From Paulinella micropora (Eukaryota; Cercozoa; Imbricatea; Euglyphida; Paulinellidae), in contig WBZZ01001272.1 in NCBI GenBank assembly GCA_019918135.1, positions 132,086-196,085 on the forward strand: a stretch of DNA of 64,000 bases, written 5' to 3'. Positions 10,345 through 20,219 of this stretch are shown piece after piece. The notes beneath the pieces were generated by a model. The model did not search any database. It saw only the letters and a list, made by a program, of their open reading frames with translations, and had not been told where the DNA came from. Both the position numbers and the translations under genes were made by a program. Position 1 is the first letter of the stretch. Every line of letters starts with the position of its first letter.

Positions 10345-12018
10345 CTATAACGTAGTTATTAGGTTTCCTTTTTCACTCGAGCAGGAATTGCTCCCAAGCA
10401 GGTGTGCGACAAATATAAATCGTCTCAGACTCTCCGGTACCCAAAGGGTCCATTTGTCCGGCTGTGACGCATAGCGACCATGGAGGCCCTTGTACCACAG
10501 TAGACCATCTCTCCATCCCATCTCCTTCATCTGATCTTTGATCGCTTTCGTCATCTTCAGCTCATCCGGGTTCTGATATAACTGTATGAGTTCCTTAAAC
10601 TCCGGATCTTGAGCCTGTTGTTGCCTCCATGTGGTAGGCGAGGCTATATGGATAGTACCATCTTCTAGCCGTACCCCGATCCTCTCCGGGTCATCGTCTA
10701 GGTCACTTCTCCGCTCTTGAGGAGGCTCCGCATAAGCTTCCTGCGTCTCCTCTTCCCTCATGTTCGCCTTCGCATTCTCATATACCTCATAGGACCACTC
10801 AGCGTCCTCCTGGGTATGTAGCTCACAACATATCCCGTGATCCGGGCCTTGTGGACTGTACCGTAGACCCGTGCGGTCATATCGGACTCCACTCGCCATC
10901 CCCATCGATGTGGCTGACCTCGTACACCTTGTTAGTGGACAAGTCTTCCATCTCCACCGTGGACACCAACGCCGATACTTCTGAGTTAAACTCTAGCCTA
11001 GAGAGGCTATCAGCGACCACATGTCGCTTCCCCGGTAGATGGACCATTGTAAAATCGAAACAAGACAAGAACGCTTGCCACCGCGCCAGCCGTCCCGTCT
11101 GTTCATGATTCATCAACCATTACAGGTTATGATGATCAATACTAACAATAAATTGAGGTCCTCCCCACAAATACTCTCTGAGCCTCTTGAGGGCCCATAC
11201 TACCGCCAACGCCTCTCTTTGCCTTGTGCAATAGTTTCTCTCCGCCGCACACAATTTTCTACTAATAAACATGATTGGGCGTAATTTCTTCTCCTCATCT
11301 TCCTGTTGTAATACGGCCCCATTCGCAAACTTAGATGCATCTGTATCGACTACAAATTGTTTCGTGAAGTCGGGCATCGTCAACACCAGTCCACCGTCCT
11401 TCGGGTCTTTGTGTATAAGATCTTTGAGCGCATGAAACGCTTGCAAAGCCTCTTCATCCCACTTCTCAAAGTCTCCGAAATCAATCATTCTCTCCAATTT
11501 AGCCCGTGTTGCGCCCCAATCGGGTATGAACTGGCTATAGTGTTGCGCCATCGCAAGGAATGAGTGCAATTCATGCGGTTCTTTGGTATCGGTCGATTCA
11601 TAATCTCCTCCCTCTTCTCCTTGGATATCAAGACCCGGTTATGAGAGATCTAGTACCCTAAATATGTCACACTCGTCTTGGCAAGTTGACACTTCTTCAA
11701 ATTACATTTCAGGCCAAAAGCTCCGATGCGCCTGAATATGTCAGACAAATGATCGATATGCTCCTCCATTGTGATAGAGAATACGATAATGTCATCGATA
11801 TAACAAATGCATATTCTCCCGCTTTCTGTCCCCGCCTTCTCATAAAACCTCCGTCTATCAGATCATCGTACTGACTGCTTAACATCTTCTGCATGGCATT
11901 CTGAAAGAGTCCTGGGGCTTGCTTGAGGCCCATCGGAAGCACTTTCCATTGGTATATCTCCATACCCACTACAAACGCTGTCAGCCATCTGGACTTTTTC
12001 TCCAGTGGTATCTGCTAC
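10345..12018 (-). pseudogene. Gypsy element, 3' half: RT palm, RNase H, integrase start
   Basis: Minus-strand Ty3/gypsy pol. From 12018 downward the RT continues with WKVLPMGLKQAPGLFQNAMQ and the catalytic YIDD (codons at 11791-11802), followed by the connection domain (FLAMAQHYSQFIPDWG). RNase H has FVVDTDASKFANGAVLQQ, YCTRQREALAVVWALKRLR and SIDHHNL, and ends in VHLPGKRHVVADSLSRLE at about 11000. A linker follows (SPTTWRQQQAQDPEFKELI) and then the start of the integrase zinc-binding domain, where the element is cut off near 10345-10370. The rest of the integrase and the LTR are absent. Several frames are needed. The 5' half of the same gene lies at 20220-22500; removing 12019-20219 restores the reading through GFWQ to IPLE. 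Confidence 0.9.
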
Positions 12019-12414
12019 AGTAAGCAATAATATTTACTCAATATATTGTTACCTTTTATGGTCAATTTCACGACATAACATTTATATTTGACCGGATCAT
12101 ATTCATTACCATTTTCATATTTCGTATCATAATTATTATTCGTTACGTTGATATTACCGTTATTCACAATTAGTTGCCAGTTAGTATAGATTGGCCCATA
12201 CTGAATCATCACTTGAATTTCTGACCACAAGATCAGTATATAAATTTGTGGTATTTATTTCACTATAAATTTATGGTAAATTAGATTGAGTTTCAATCAT
12301 TGGTTTCTAACCATGGATTAAATTCATTATTGTTCCTTCAACCTTTGATCAAAGTGCCTCAGCGCAAACGATTATTCAAGTATCCGGAGACTAATGTCTA
12401 CTAGTGTACTTACT
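12019..12414 (+). repeat. Element A 5' LTR
   Basis: This 396-bp LTR pairs with 19824-20219. I count three differences between them (near 12039, in the TCATATTT/TCACATTT stretch near 12118, and in GTTTCAATC/GTTTCAGTC near 12297), so the insertion is young. Termini are AGTAAGCA...TGTACTTACT. The target was the gypsy RT gene: flanks GGTATCTG and CCAGAAGCC join into its reading frame. Immediate flanks GCTAC (12014-12018) and GCCAG (20220-20224) match at 3 of 5 bases, so a perfect target-site duplication is not visible. Confidence 0.92.
12237..12245 (+). promoter_or_regulatory. TATA box in the element A LTR
   Basis: The sequence TATATAAAT lies 157 bp upstream of the gag ATG inside the LTR and recurs in every LTR copy. 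It is a plausible RNA polymerase II core promoter for the element. Transcription start was not determined. Confidence 0.5.
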
Positions 12415-15400
12415 GGTTATGGAGCCTTGGATGCGCCCCGTTACCAACTCAAGCTACCGAAATTCCCGAAAAGACCCATCGATGAATTTGACCTTTGGAA
12501 ATTCCAATTTTTCGCTTTTTTATTGGGCGTGGACGCACGCTACATACTACTTCTGGAAGACCAAGAATCGCCCTACTCGGTACAAGAGATTGCTGCAATC
12601 TACGCAAGTACCAGAACTACTGGACTAAGACCCACCCACCCCGCCCCTAACAACATTACTGGATCTGGACTGTCAGCACGACAGCAAGACACCTCGACAG
12701 CAAGGCAGTCGAGAAGGAGGAGCGATGACGACGAAGACGATGAAGCATACGGATCGAGACGTGGCGACTCATCATCGAGCAGCTCGTCATCACTGACCAG
12801 CTCGTCCTCAAGCAGCCCATCCTCGACCAACCCGTCCTCAGGTAGCCAAGCACCCGCCCTCTTGCCTACTATCAACGTACCAACTGACCTGGATACACTT
12901 TTCAGCCAAGCAGACTACATCAAAGCACAGATCCATGTCCGCTGCTTCCTTGTGGAAGCATGCCAAGAGTCGACAGCTCTACTGACCGTCCAACGAGCAG
13001 GAACCAACCCAGCGGTGATCTGGACAGCGATCTGCGAGCGATTCGGCAGCAAAGGATCGGTTTCCATCGCTCGCCTACTAATGCAGCTGTTCGAGACAAA
13101 GCTGAAGTCAAGCAATGGCCTACCAACATGGATGGAGCTCTTGACCCAACGCTTCGAGCGCCTACAGTCAAGAGAAGTGCCTCTACCTGATGAATTCAGA
13201 GTCGTATTCTTGCTCTTTAAACTTAAGGAGTGCGCCTCTCTATCTATGGGGGATGTAGGGGGAACTATGTATTGGTCTCGTGCTGATGCTGACAAACCAC
13301 GTTATAATGAGATATGTTCACTCATCTTACAAGCATACCATGCTAACCAACTCTCTGCTGCCTCATCTAGGTCCTCGACAGCCCTGTTCACTTCGGCCAC
13401 ACCCGTTGCTATCAACAAAGACATCCGATGTCTCAACTGCAACCGACGAGGACACATTGCGGCCCAGTGTCGATCCACCTGCATGAAACGAGTCTGCGAG
13501 GGCCGACCGAAACACTCTGGGGCTGAATGCCCAGTCCGCAGACGACCCACGCAGCCAAACTCGAACACACGTCGCGGTGGTCGAGGGGGAGGACCGAATC
13601 AACGAGGACGTGGAGGCCAACCTAAACAGACCAACACAAGACTGATTCAACGATCGAGCGGACAAGCCAACGCGACAACCGAAGTGGAAGCCACGGACGA
13701 CGTCGATGATCCAACAGGCGACCCACCCGAGACATGGCTGATGCATTCCGCCGACTCCGACGACGAACGACCCGGACCAGAGGAGGACGAACCATCGCAA
13801 GAAGAAGTAGCCTACGTACAAAGGGGAAGTAGGTACAGAAATAGAGCAGGACCTATCCAACTGTCTCCTCTAACACCCACTTCTGATACCTATAACCCTC
13901 CCACCCCCACTGAAGCATCGCCCGCACCGCACCCTGATTACGTGGAAGACCCGACGAGACGCCCAGACATCCCATGGAGCTCGCTGACAATCACACAACG
14001 CATGGACGAGAACGACCACAGACGTGCCTACGTTCAATGGACGCGCATGCGGGACGCATTTCGAGCGATCCCACAAGGATTCCCTGTCCCACCTGCCCAT
14101 TGGCCGCGACCTTGGTGCCCCCTTGGAACACCCCTCAACTATTTCCTTCCAAGAACGGATCCGTGGATGTTACCATCGCTGCTAGTTCAAGACGCGCCCG
14201 GCTCAACAGGTATTGAGCACATCGTACTGCGGACAAGATGCCCGAGACGAGCACGACGTGAACCAGGTAGTTCACCGCAACAACCGCCGGAAACAACTAC
14301 ACGATCCCCGCGCGTGCCAACGCAGAGCTTTATGAGCTCACCTGCACCGGAAGAGAGGACGACATCAGAGCAAGACCGTCAAGAAGAGCAACCTACCTCA
14401 AAGCCCATCGGAGAACATCGACAGCGACAGTTGAATTCAACCAGCGCAGAGGACACCTCGATGAGCGAAACACCGCCTACCCCGTCAATGGCATACAATG
14501 AGGAATCGCCCATTTCAAGTTTCACGGTACCTATCCCACCGAACCTGCAGACCGAGTGCTTTACCCCGTTGGCCCCGACGACGACTTCAGCGAATGCATC
14601 TACGGACAACAAGGACGCAATAAGACGCATACAAGCCATCGAAGCATTACCATACGGCCAACCAGTGCAATACAGACGTGTACCTGGAGTTTCACAGCCA
14701 ACAGAACGACGATACACCTTCGCTTGGACAGATGCACATCATTGCTTTCGTCACCCTACCACCGATGAGCTGGCCTACTGGAGCATCGTGAAGGACTTCC
14801 GACTACTCCCGGAGAACTGGGCACTAACCAAACCAGACTGCGTCGACTGCAAGACTACACGCGAAACCAGACGCGGCAGCATTAGATGGGATTGCACCTA
14901 CTGCGGCAACCAAGAAGGGAAACTGAAGCGTTGCAGCGGATGTCAACTCGTCTACTACTGCAACACCGATCATCAGAGGACCGATTGGCCTGCACACAAA
15001 GAGTTCTGCAACATGGCCAAGCGGCATCCACTCATCAACCGACTTCGAGAAAGGGGAACGAGATACGATCTACTCGGCATACCAACGCACCAGCCCGAGC
15101 TAGGCGACCTCGCATTTCAACATCTGTTACGTTACCGTGAAGGTGGACCACACGCACCACTGTTCATAGACACACCCACAATGGTAGATATGGCGATGAG
15201 CCTAGATGAATTTACGACGAGGGGGAGACGTGTGGACCCCAGGACGGCCACAATGGCACAATCACACGCCCACCTTAACTTCACGGAAAACGAAGAAGAC
15301 TACGAGGTGACCTCTTCGACACCGAATGCGAACTTAGCTGCGCTCGCCGCTACCACGCCGGACATACCCAACTTCGACGAAGCGTATACAATCAACGAGA

Positions 15401-15723
15401 CGGACCCACCATGGAATATGCTCCCACCACCTCCAAGCGGAACAGATGAGACCGGACAAGAACAGCACGAACCCTACGGTGTAGGTGCAGCAGGCGAAAG
15501 ATGGCGAGAACAACTGGAGAAACAACTGAAACGCATACTCAACATACCCGACACGCCGTCCGATGTGAAGCGTTCACCGCCTCCAGCACCATACACACCT
15601 GAAATAGAACCACTGTTCAACGACAACGTGAGACCACCGCTCAACTATTACCCACCTGAGCTGAAGAACTACGCGAACGCCTACGACGTCATGACTACTC
15701 ACACACATTCGAATTCGTGTTAA
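12394..15723 (+). CDS. gag: Element A Gag-like protein with zinc knuckle and MYND zinc finger
   Basis: An intact 1109-codon frame, much longer than usual copia Gags. The first ATG lies inside the LTR and the frame crosses the LTR/internal boundary at 12414. Residues 1-75 resemble a Gag N-terminus. A Ser-rich tract covers about 125-150 and Gag helices about 170-320. The canonical zinc knuckle CLNCNRRGHIAAQC is at 346-359, with a second Cys/His cluster (CMKRVC...H....C) right after it. An Arg/Gly/Gln-rich segment follows, then a long disordered Pro/Thr-rich region. Residues 834-872 form a MYND-type finger: CTYC, CSGC, YYCNTDH, W, H, C, where the usual Cys of YCxxxCQ is His. A further CVDC lies just before it. 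MYND domains are known protein-interaction modules; their role in a Gag is not established and I infer only a binding function. The stop TAA overlaps the pol ATG. Confidence 0.9.
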   Translation: MSTSVLTGYGALDAPRYQLKLPKFPKRPIDEFDLWKFQFFAFLLGVDARYILLLEDQESPYSVQEIAAIYASTRTTGLRPTHPAPNNITGSGLSARQQDTSTARQSRRRSDDDEDDEAYGSRRGDSSSSSSSSLTSSSSSSPSSTNPSSGSQAPALLPTINVPTDLDTLFSQADYIKAQIHVRCFLVEACQESTALLTVQRAGTNPAVIWTAICERFGSKGSVSIARLLMQLFETKLKSSNGLPTWMELLTQRFERLQSREVPLPDEFRVVFLLFKLKECASLSMGDVGGTMYWSRADADKPRYNEICSLILQAYHANQLSAASSRSSTALFTSATPVAINKDIRCLNCNRRGHIAAQCRSTCMKRVCEGRPKHSGAECPVRRRPTQPNSNTRRGGRGGGPNQRGRGGQPKQTNTRLIQRSSGQANATTEVEATDDVDDPTGDPPETWLMHSADSDDERPGPEEDEPSQEEVAYVQRGSRYRNRAGPIQLSPLTPTSDTYNPPTPTEASPAPHPDYVEDPTRRPDIPWSSLTITQRMDENDHRRAYVQWTRMRDAFRAIPQGFPVPPAHWPRPWCPLGTPLNYFLPRTDPWMLPSLLVQDAPGSTGIEHIVLRTRCPRRARREPGSSPQQPPETTTRSPRVPTQSFMSSPAPEERTTSEQDRQEEQPTSKPIGEHRQRQLNSTSAEDTSMSETPPTPSMAYNEESPISSFTVPIPPNLQTECFTPLAPTTTSANASTDNKDAIRRIQAIEALPYGQPVQYRRVPGVSQPTERRYTFAWTDAHHCFRHPTTDELAYWSIVKDFRLLPENWALTKPDCVDCKTTRETRRGSIRWDCTYCGNQEGKLKRCSGCQLVYYCNTDHQRTDWPAHKEFCNMAKRHPLINRLRERGTRYDLLGIPTHQPELGDLAFQHLLRYREGGPHAPLFIDTPTMVDMAMSLDEFTTRGRRVDPRTATMAQSHAHLNFTENEEDYEVTSSTPNANLAALAATTPDIPNFDEAYTINETDPPWNMLPPPPSGTDETGQEQHEPYGVGAAGERWREQLEKQLKRILNIPDTPSDVKRSPPPAPYTPEIEPLFNDNVRPPLNYYPPELKNYANAYDVMTTHTHSNSC

Positions 15724-18700
15724 TGGCAGACGTATTTGACGAATTAGAAGCAATAAGGGATCCGAAAGAAGATACCACAGACGTAGCAACCATCCCTGAC
15801 GAAGATGCAACTGACGACATCGACCACCCGGAGCTCGACGACCCTGAACATGAGAACTATCTCTACCCACCCGCCCTGGACTTCGCCAACGTACGCGAGT
15901 GGCAATACTACGTCAACAGGCATCCAGAGCTGGAATATTTGGAGCTCAAGAACATGGACGAATACAACAGATGGATGCAGGAGACAATGGACTTAGAACG
16001 GGCAGAGCTCAAGCGCCCTATGGTCAACTATGTGCTGATGGCCGACGGCAATCCCCCTGACGTGGTCGACAGCGCATGCAACCGATGGCTATTCCATGAG
16101 AAGGCGCCTATCGACCCCAAGTCTATCCGCGAAGAGAAACCGGCTTTCCTCAATAACATATCTGGTAAGCCGCTTCCGGTGAGGACGCGGGCTACTGCCA
16201 CTCCGACGTGGCTCAATGGTTATGGTCAATCGGTTAAACAGTCATTTCCCAACTCACTCATATCACCGTCATTACCGTTCAACCTTGTTCCCACCCCACG
16301 CCTTGACCATGACATGCACAAAACAATCATCCATCAAAATAGTCAAGTATTCATCTATGACAAGCCCATAACACTTGACAAGAAGAACATACTAGCAAGG
16401 GGGAGGCTCAATTCACACTTGCTATACGAGTTAGATAAGCCAGGAATGACACCACTTGACCCTCATCAAAGATATATACCATACAGGTACAAGCAGAGAG
16501 AACAACTGTCACTGGCTGCAACCATCGACAACCTACCAGACCTTGCATTATGGTCAGTCAATCCTCTCCCATCACATGCACCGTACGATCCAATGATCCT
16601 ACACAGAGCTCTGATGCATGCAAACCCACTAATAATGAACGAGTTTGCAAAGAGCGTAGGCAGACGCATCGCTGGCAAAGATTGGATGCGTCTGGTACGT
16701 GCATGTCATGGATGCAATAGGGGCAAACCTAACAAACCCCCTATGTACAGAGGTAACTATCTAGACCTAGAATATAAGCAAGGTGAAGCACTCAACATAG
16801 ATTTCAGCGGCCCATTCCCCGTAATGTCAAGATACGGTAACTACTACAGAGGGGGAGTGACATGTTCTCGCTCTAAGTTTGCTTGTGACCTCTACACACC
16901 TACCCGCGAAGCTAAGCTTTACATGCCACATTTAACACGCATATTTGCTTTCTTTGAACGACAGTCAGGCAACAAACTAAAGCAGATAAGAGCAGATGGC
17001 GAGTTTGTCTCTAAAGTACTAAAAGACTATACAGACAAACACTGCATCATCCTCAAAACCACCACACGTAGCGAGCCTAACATGAACCCCTTTGCTGAAA
17101 GAATGAACAGGACAGACGACACACGCGCACTAGCAGAACAGTTAGATGCAGGCCTGCCTAACACATTTTGGGAGGACACACATAAAGCGACACTAGTCAT
17201 ACGAATGGTCACGCCCCTTTGCAGAGGTAAGGACAAAGGCAAATCCCCTTGGGAATTGCTTATGAGCCGAAAACCTGTGCAATCGTTCGTGCAACCTTTC
17301 GGATGCCTCGCCTGGGTGAAAATGGAAACGACGAAAGCACAGCCTGTCGCCGTGCCAGGTACTCTCATTGGCTACAACATATTTCGTCGAGTCTATAAAA
17401 TCCTCATTCACGACACCAAACAGACAGCCACAGTAGAAAAACGTAATGTTCGTTTCGATACAATGACTCGTGGCTACACATGCAAAATACCTGCACGACC
17501 TTGGCAACCACTACTAGTGTCGCACAACATAACATCCTCCACCTCGCCTCCTACCACTAGCATACCATCTACCCAGTCAGTCCAGTGGAAAAACGAGGAC
17601 CAAATGCCACAATTTCAGGACTCCAACACACCCAGTGGCTGGTGGCCAACAAACCAACTGCCACATTCCTCACAAAACACACTCGACACACTGGACGATG
17701 ACACGACAACCCCACACACCACCAAGGCCACTTCAAGTCTTTACGTGCAACCAAGCCCATATTTTGGCTCACTCCATCCCCCACCAAATGCATTTGCTCC
17801 CACTCCAGCAACAACGGTTGCACAAGAGAAAAAGACGAACACAGCACCTCGGCAAACGACACAACACAACAGAGCAACATCAAACCCAGCCCAACACTCC
17901 TCATCTGCACCACAATTCCCTCTACCAGATAGATGGAGTAGTAACAAGGGCATACCACAAACATGGGATGGTGCTGCAATAACTTCAACAAACATAGTTG
18001 CTGGGCCCAGGCTTAGGAAACAAACACCAGCAAACCACCCCACTCATACCGCACACATTATTGTTGCTCATGAGTTTGAGGAGGAGGAAGAGGAGGCCTT
18101 AGGACAGGACAGCTATTGTTTGTTCACAAAAGTGTTACATATCCCACAGAAAACCATAAAGTCACGCCCTCAGGTACATGCTGCTCAACTAGCCGAGTTA
18201 CAAGGTTTGTTCGAATGCAAAGCACTGCAATGGGTACCTCGAGCCGCAGCAATAACAGCGAATGTACCTCCTGTCCATACAACATTTGTTGATGCCATAA
18301 AGACAGATGAGTCTACAGGTCAGGAGAAATACAAATCGCGACTAGTAGCTTTAGGAAATAGGATGAAAGAATACATTCATTACAATCCATATGAATGCTC
18401 TTCCCCCACCGCCCAACCAATGTTTCTTTTGCTACTAGTATCTTATGCTGCATTCAATGACCTCATGATCTCTCACCTCGACTTTTCACAAGCCTATTCC
18501 CATGCAGATATGAAGGACATTGCCTTCGCCTTTCCGCCTAAGGGGTACGAAAACAAAAGCGACCCTTCAATGATTCTATTGTTGAAGAAAGCACTGTACG
18601 GAACCCCCCAGGCAGGGCGAAGGTGGTTTGACCATGTGTCTACTAATGTGAGAAGTATAGGATATAAACAGTCAACATTAGACCCATGCATTTTCTTCCT

Positions 18701-19582
18701 ACCTTCAGTCACAGGCAGACAGAAACTACCCCATCTACTCCTTCGCACTGATGACTTGCTCGTGTTTCATAATACCAAAGACGAGCACAATGCCCTGTTC
18801 ACCAAACTGAAACATTCATTTAGAGTGAAGGACCTAGGACAAGTCAAAACATTTTGTGGCTTGCAGTTTGTTAGGACTTCAGAGTGCATAGTCATACATC
18901 AGCATGAATACATTAAGGGCATGCTTAGGGATTTCAACTTCCAAGAAGCCAAGCCAGTCGCTACCCCTACAGCGACGACTGACCCTCCCCCAGCCAGCAA
19001 AGAAGCTATGCTTCGGCGTTTCTCGCTCCCATCCTCAGATTTCTGCGAACACCTAGAGGGATTTTCTTCCCATTTCGGACCCGCAGCTTCGAGCTTATAT
19101 CGTATTCCGATGCCAACTTGGGCGCATGTGAGTACACGCGACGATCAAGAACCGGCCAACTGCACATGACGACTGGGCCCATCGCATGGAGTTCGAAGCG
19201 CCAACCCACAGTCGCACTATCGACTCAGGATGCTGAAACGATCGCCAACTCAACGACATGCCGAACAGCAATCGCGATATTGCATATGTGCAAGGACGTT
19301 GGAATTCCGTTGCCGACGCCATCAACTATCAATAACGACAACCGGGGGGCGGTCCTGAACGCAACGAACGGCATGGCCACTGATCGCACACGCCACTTAG
19401 CACTCAAACACCATTACGTGGTAGAACGAGTACGGGCTGGCGAAGTGATCGTACGACACGTTTCGACGAAGGACAATCTGGCGGACATGCTGACGAAGTC
19501 ACTACCGACGCCACGTTTCTTGGAACTAGTCGCACAGTTTACGGTGTTGCTCAAGGACGCTTTACCGCAGTTTGAGGTTTAA
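15723..19582 (+). pseudogene. pol: Element A Pol: protease, integrase, RT, RNase H (one internal break)
   Basis: The ATG at 15723 overlaps the gag stop (TAATG), so translation could restart there; a -1 shift is the alternative. Domains in order: protease active-site segment VVDSACNRW (Asp116; DSA replaces DSG/DTG), and pre-integrase H/C motif (LHRALMH...CHGCNRGK). The integrase core has Asp360 (IDFSGP), Asp425 (IRADGEF) and Glu459 (FAERMN). A Thr/Gln-rich linker follows, then RVT_2-type RT with LDFSQAY (Asp920), ALYGTPQAGRRWF and LRTDDLLVF (Asp1010-1011, where YVDD is usual). The frame ends at 19169. RNase H (SKRQPTVALSTQDAET, NNDNRGAV, NLADMLTKSLP) continues in the next frame to 19582. The stretch between TPTATTDPPP and the ILRFLRTP block is too short for the family and the frame changes there (about 19000-19085). 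A deletion has therefore removed part of the RT connection. The same lesion is in the right-arm copy. Confidence 0.9.
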
Positions 19583-19823
19583 TGCCTCTAGCTTTTACAG
19601 ACACTTAGGATGAATTTAATCAACAGACTTGCTACACCGCTGCAAGGACCTGCATCCTTTGATGCTTACGAATGATTTTTTTCATTTTTAGTGTTAATGC
19701 AACATTAACATGTATCATACTTCATCATCATGAATCGCTAGTTTACATATAGTTTCATATGGCCAATCATGTTAGTAACTTAAAGATAATATACATATAC
19801 ATATATGTTATGCCGAGGGGGAG
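19583..19823 (+). promoter_or_regulatory. Element A 3' untranslated region and polypurine tract
   Basis: AT-rich noncoding stretch between the pol stop and the 3' LTR. The tract GAGGGGGAG at 19815-19823 directly abuts the LTR start at 19824, as expected for plus-strand priming. Confidence 0.75.
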
Positions 19824-20219
19824 AGTAAGCAATAATATTTACTAAATATATTGTTACCTTTTATGGTCAATTTCACGACATAACATTTATATTTGACCGG
19901 ATCATATTCATTACCATTTTCACATTTCGTATCATAATTATTATTCGTTACGTTGATATTACCGTTATTCACAATTAGTTGCCAGTTAGTATAGATTGGC
20001 CCATACTGAATCATCACTTGAATTTCTGACCACAAGATCAGTATATAAATTTGTGGTATTTATTTCACTATAAATTTATGGTAAATTAGATTGAGTTTCA
20101 GTCATTGGTTTCTAACCATGGATTAAATTCATTATTGTTCCTTCAACCTTTGATCAAAGTGCCTCAGCGCAAACGATTATTCAAGTATCCGGAGACTAAT
20201 GTCTACTAGTGTACTTACT
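19824..20219 (+). repeat. Element A 3' LTR
   Basis: 396 bp, matching 12019-12414 with about three differences. It ends with the gag start codon context (ATG at 20199 followed by six codons) directly before gypsy sequence at 20220. This proves that the gag ATG belongs to the LTR itself. It lies inside the left palindrome arm; its mirror is 54484-54879. Confidence 0.92.

Noticed and set aside
12019..12230. Antisense ORF of about 70 codons inside every element A LTR (starting MWSEIQVMIQYGPIYTNW)
   Set aside because: It is present in all LTR copies only because the LTRs are nearly identical. No domain, no start context or codon-type conservation can be judged from so few differences, one of which changes Tyr to Cys.
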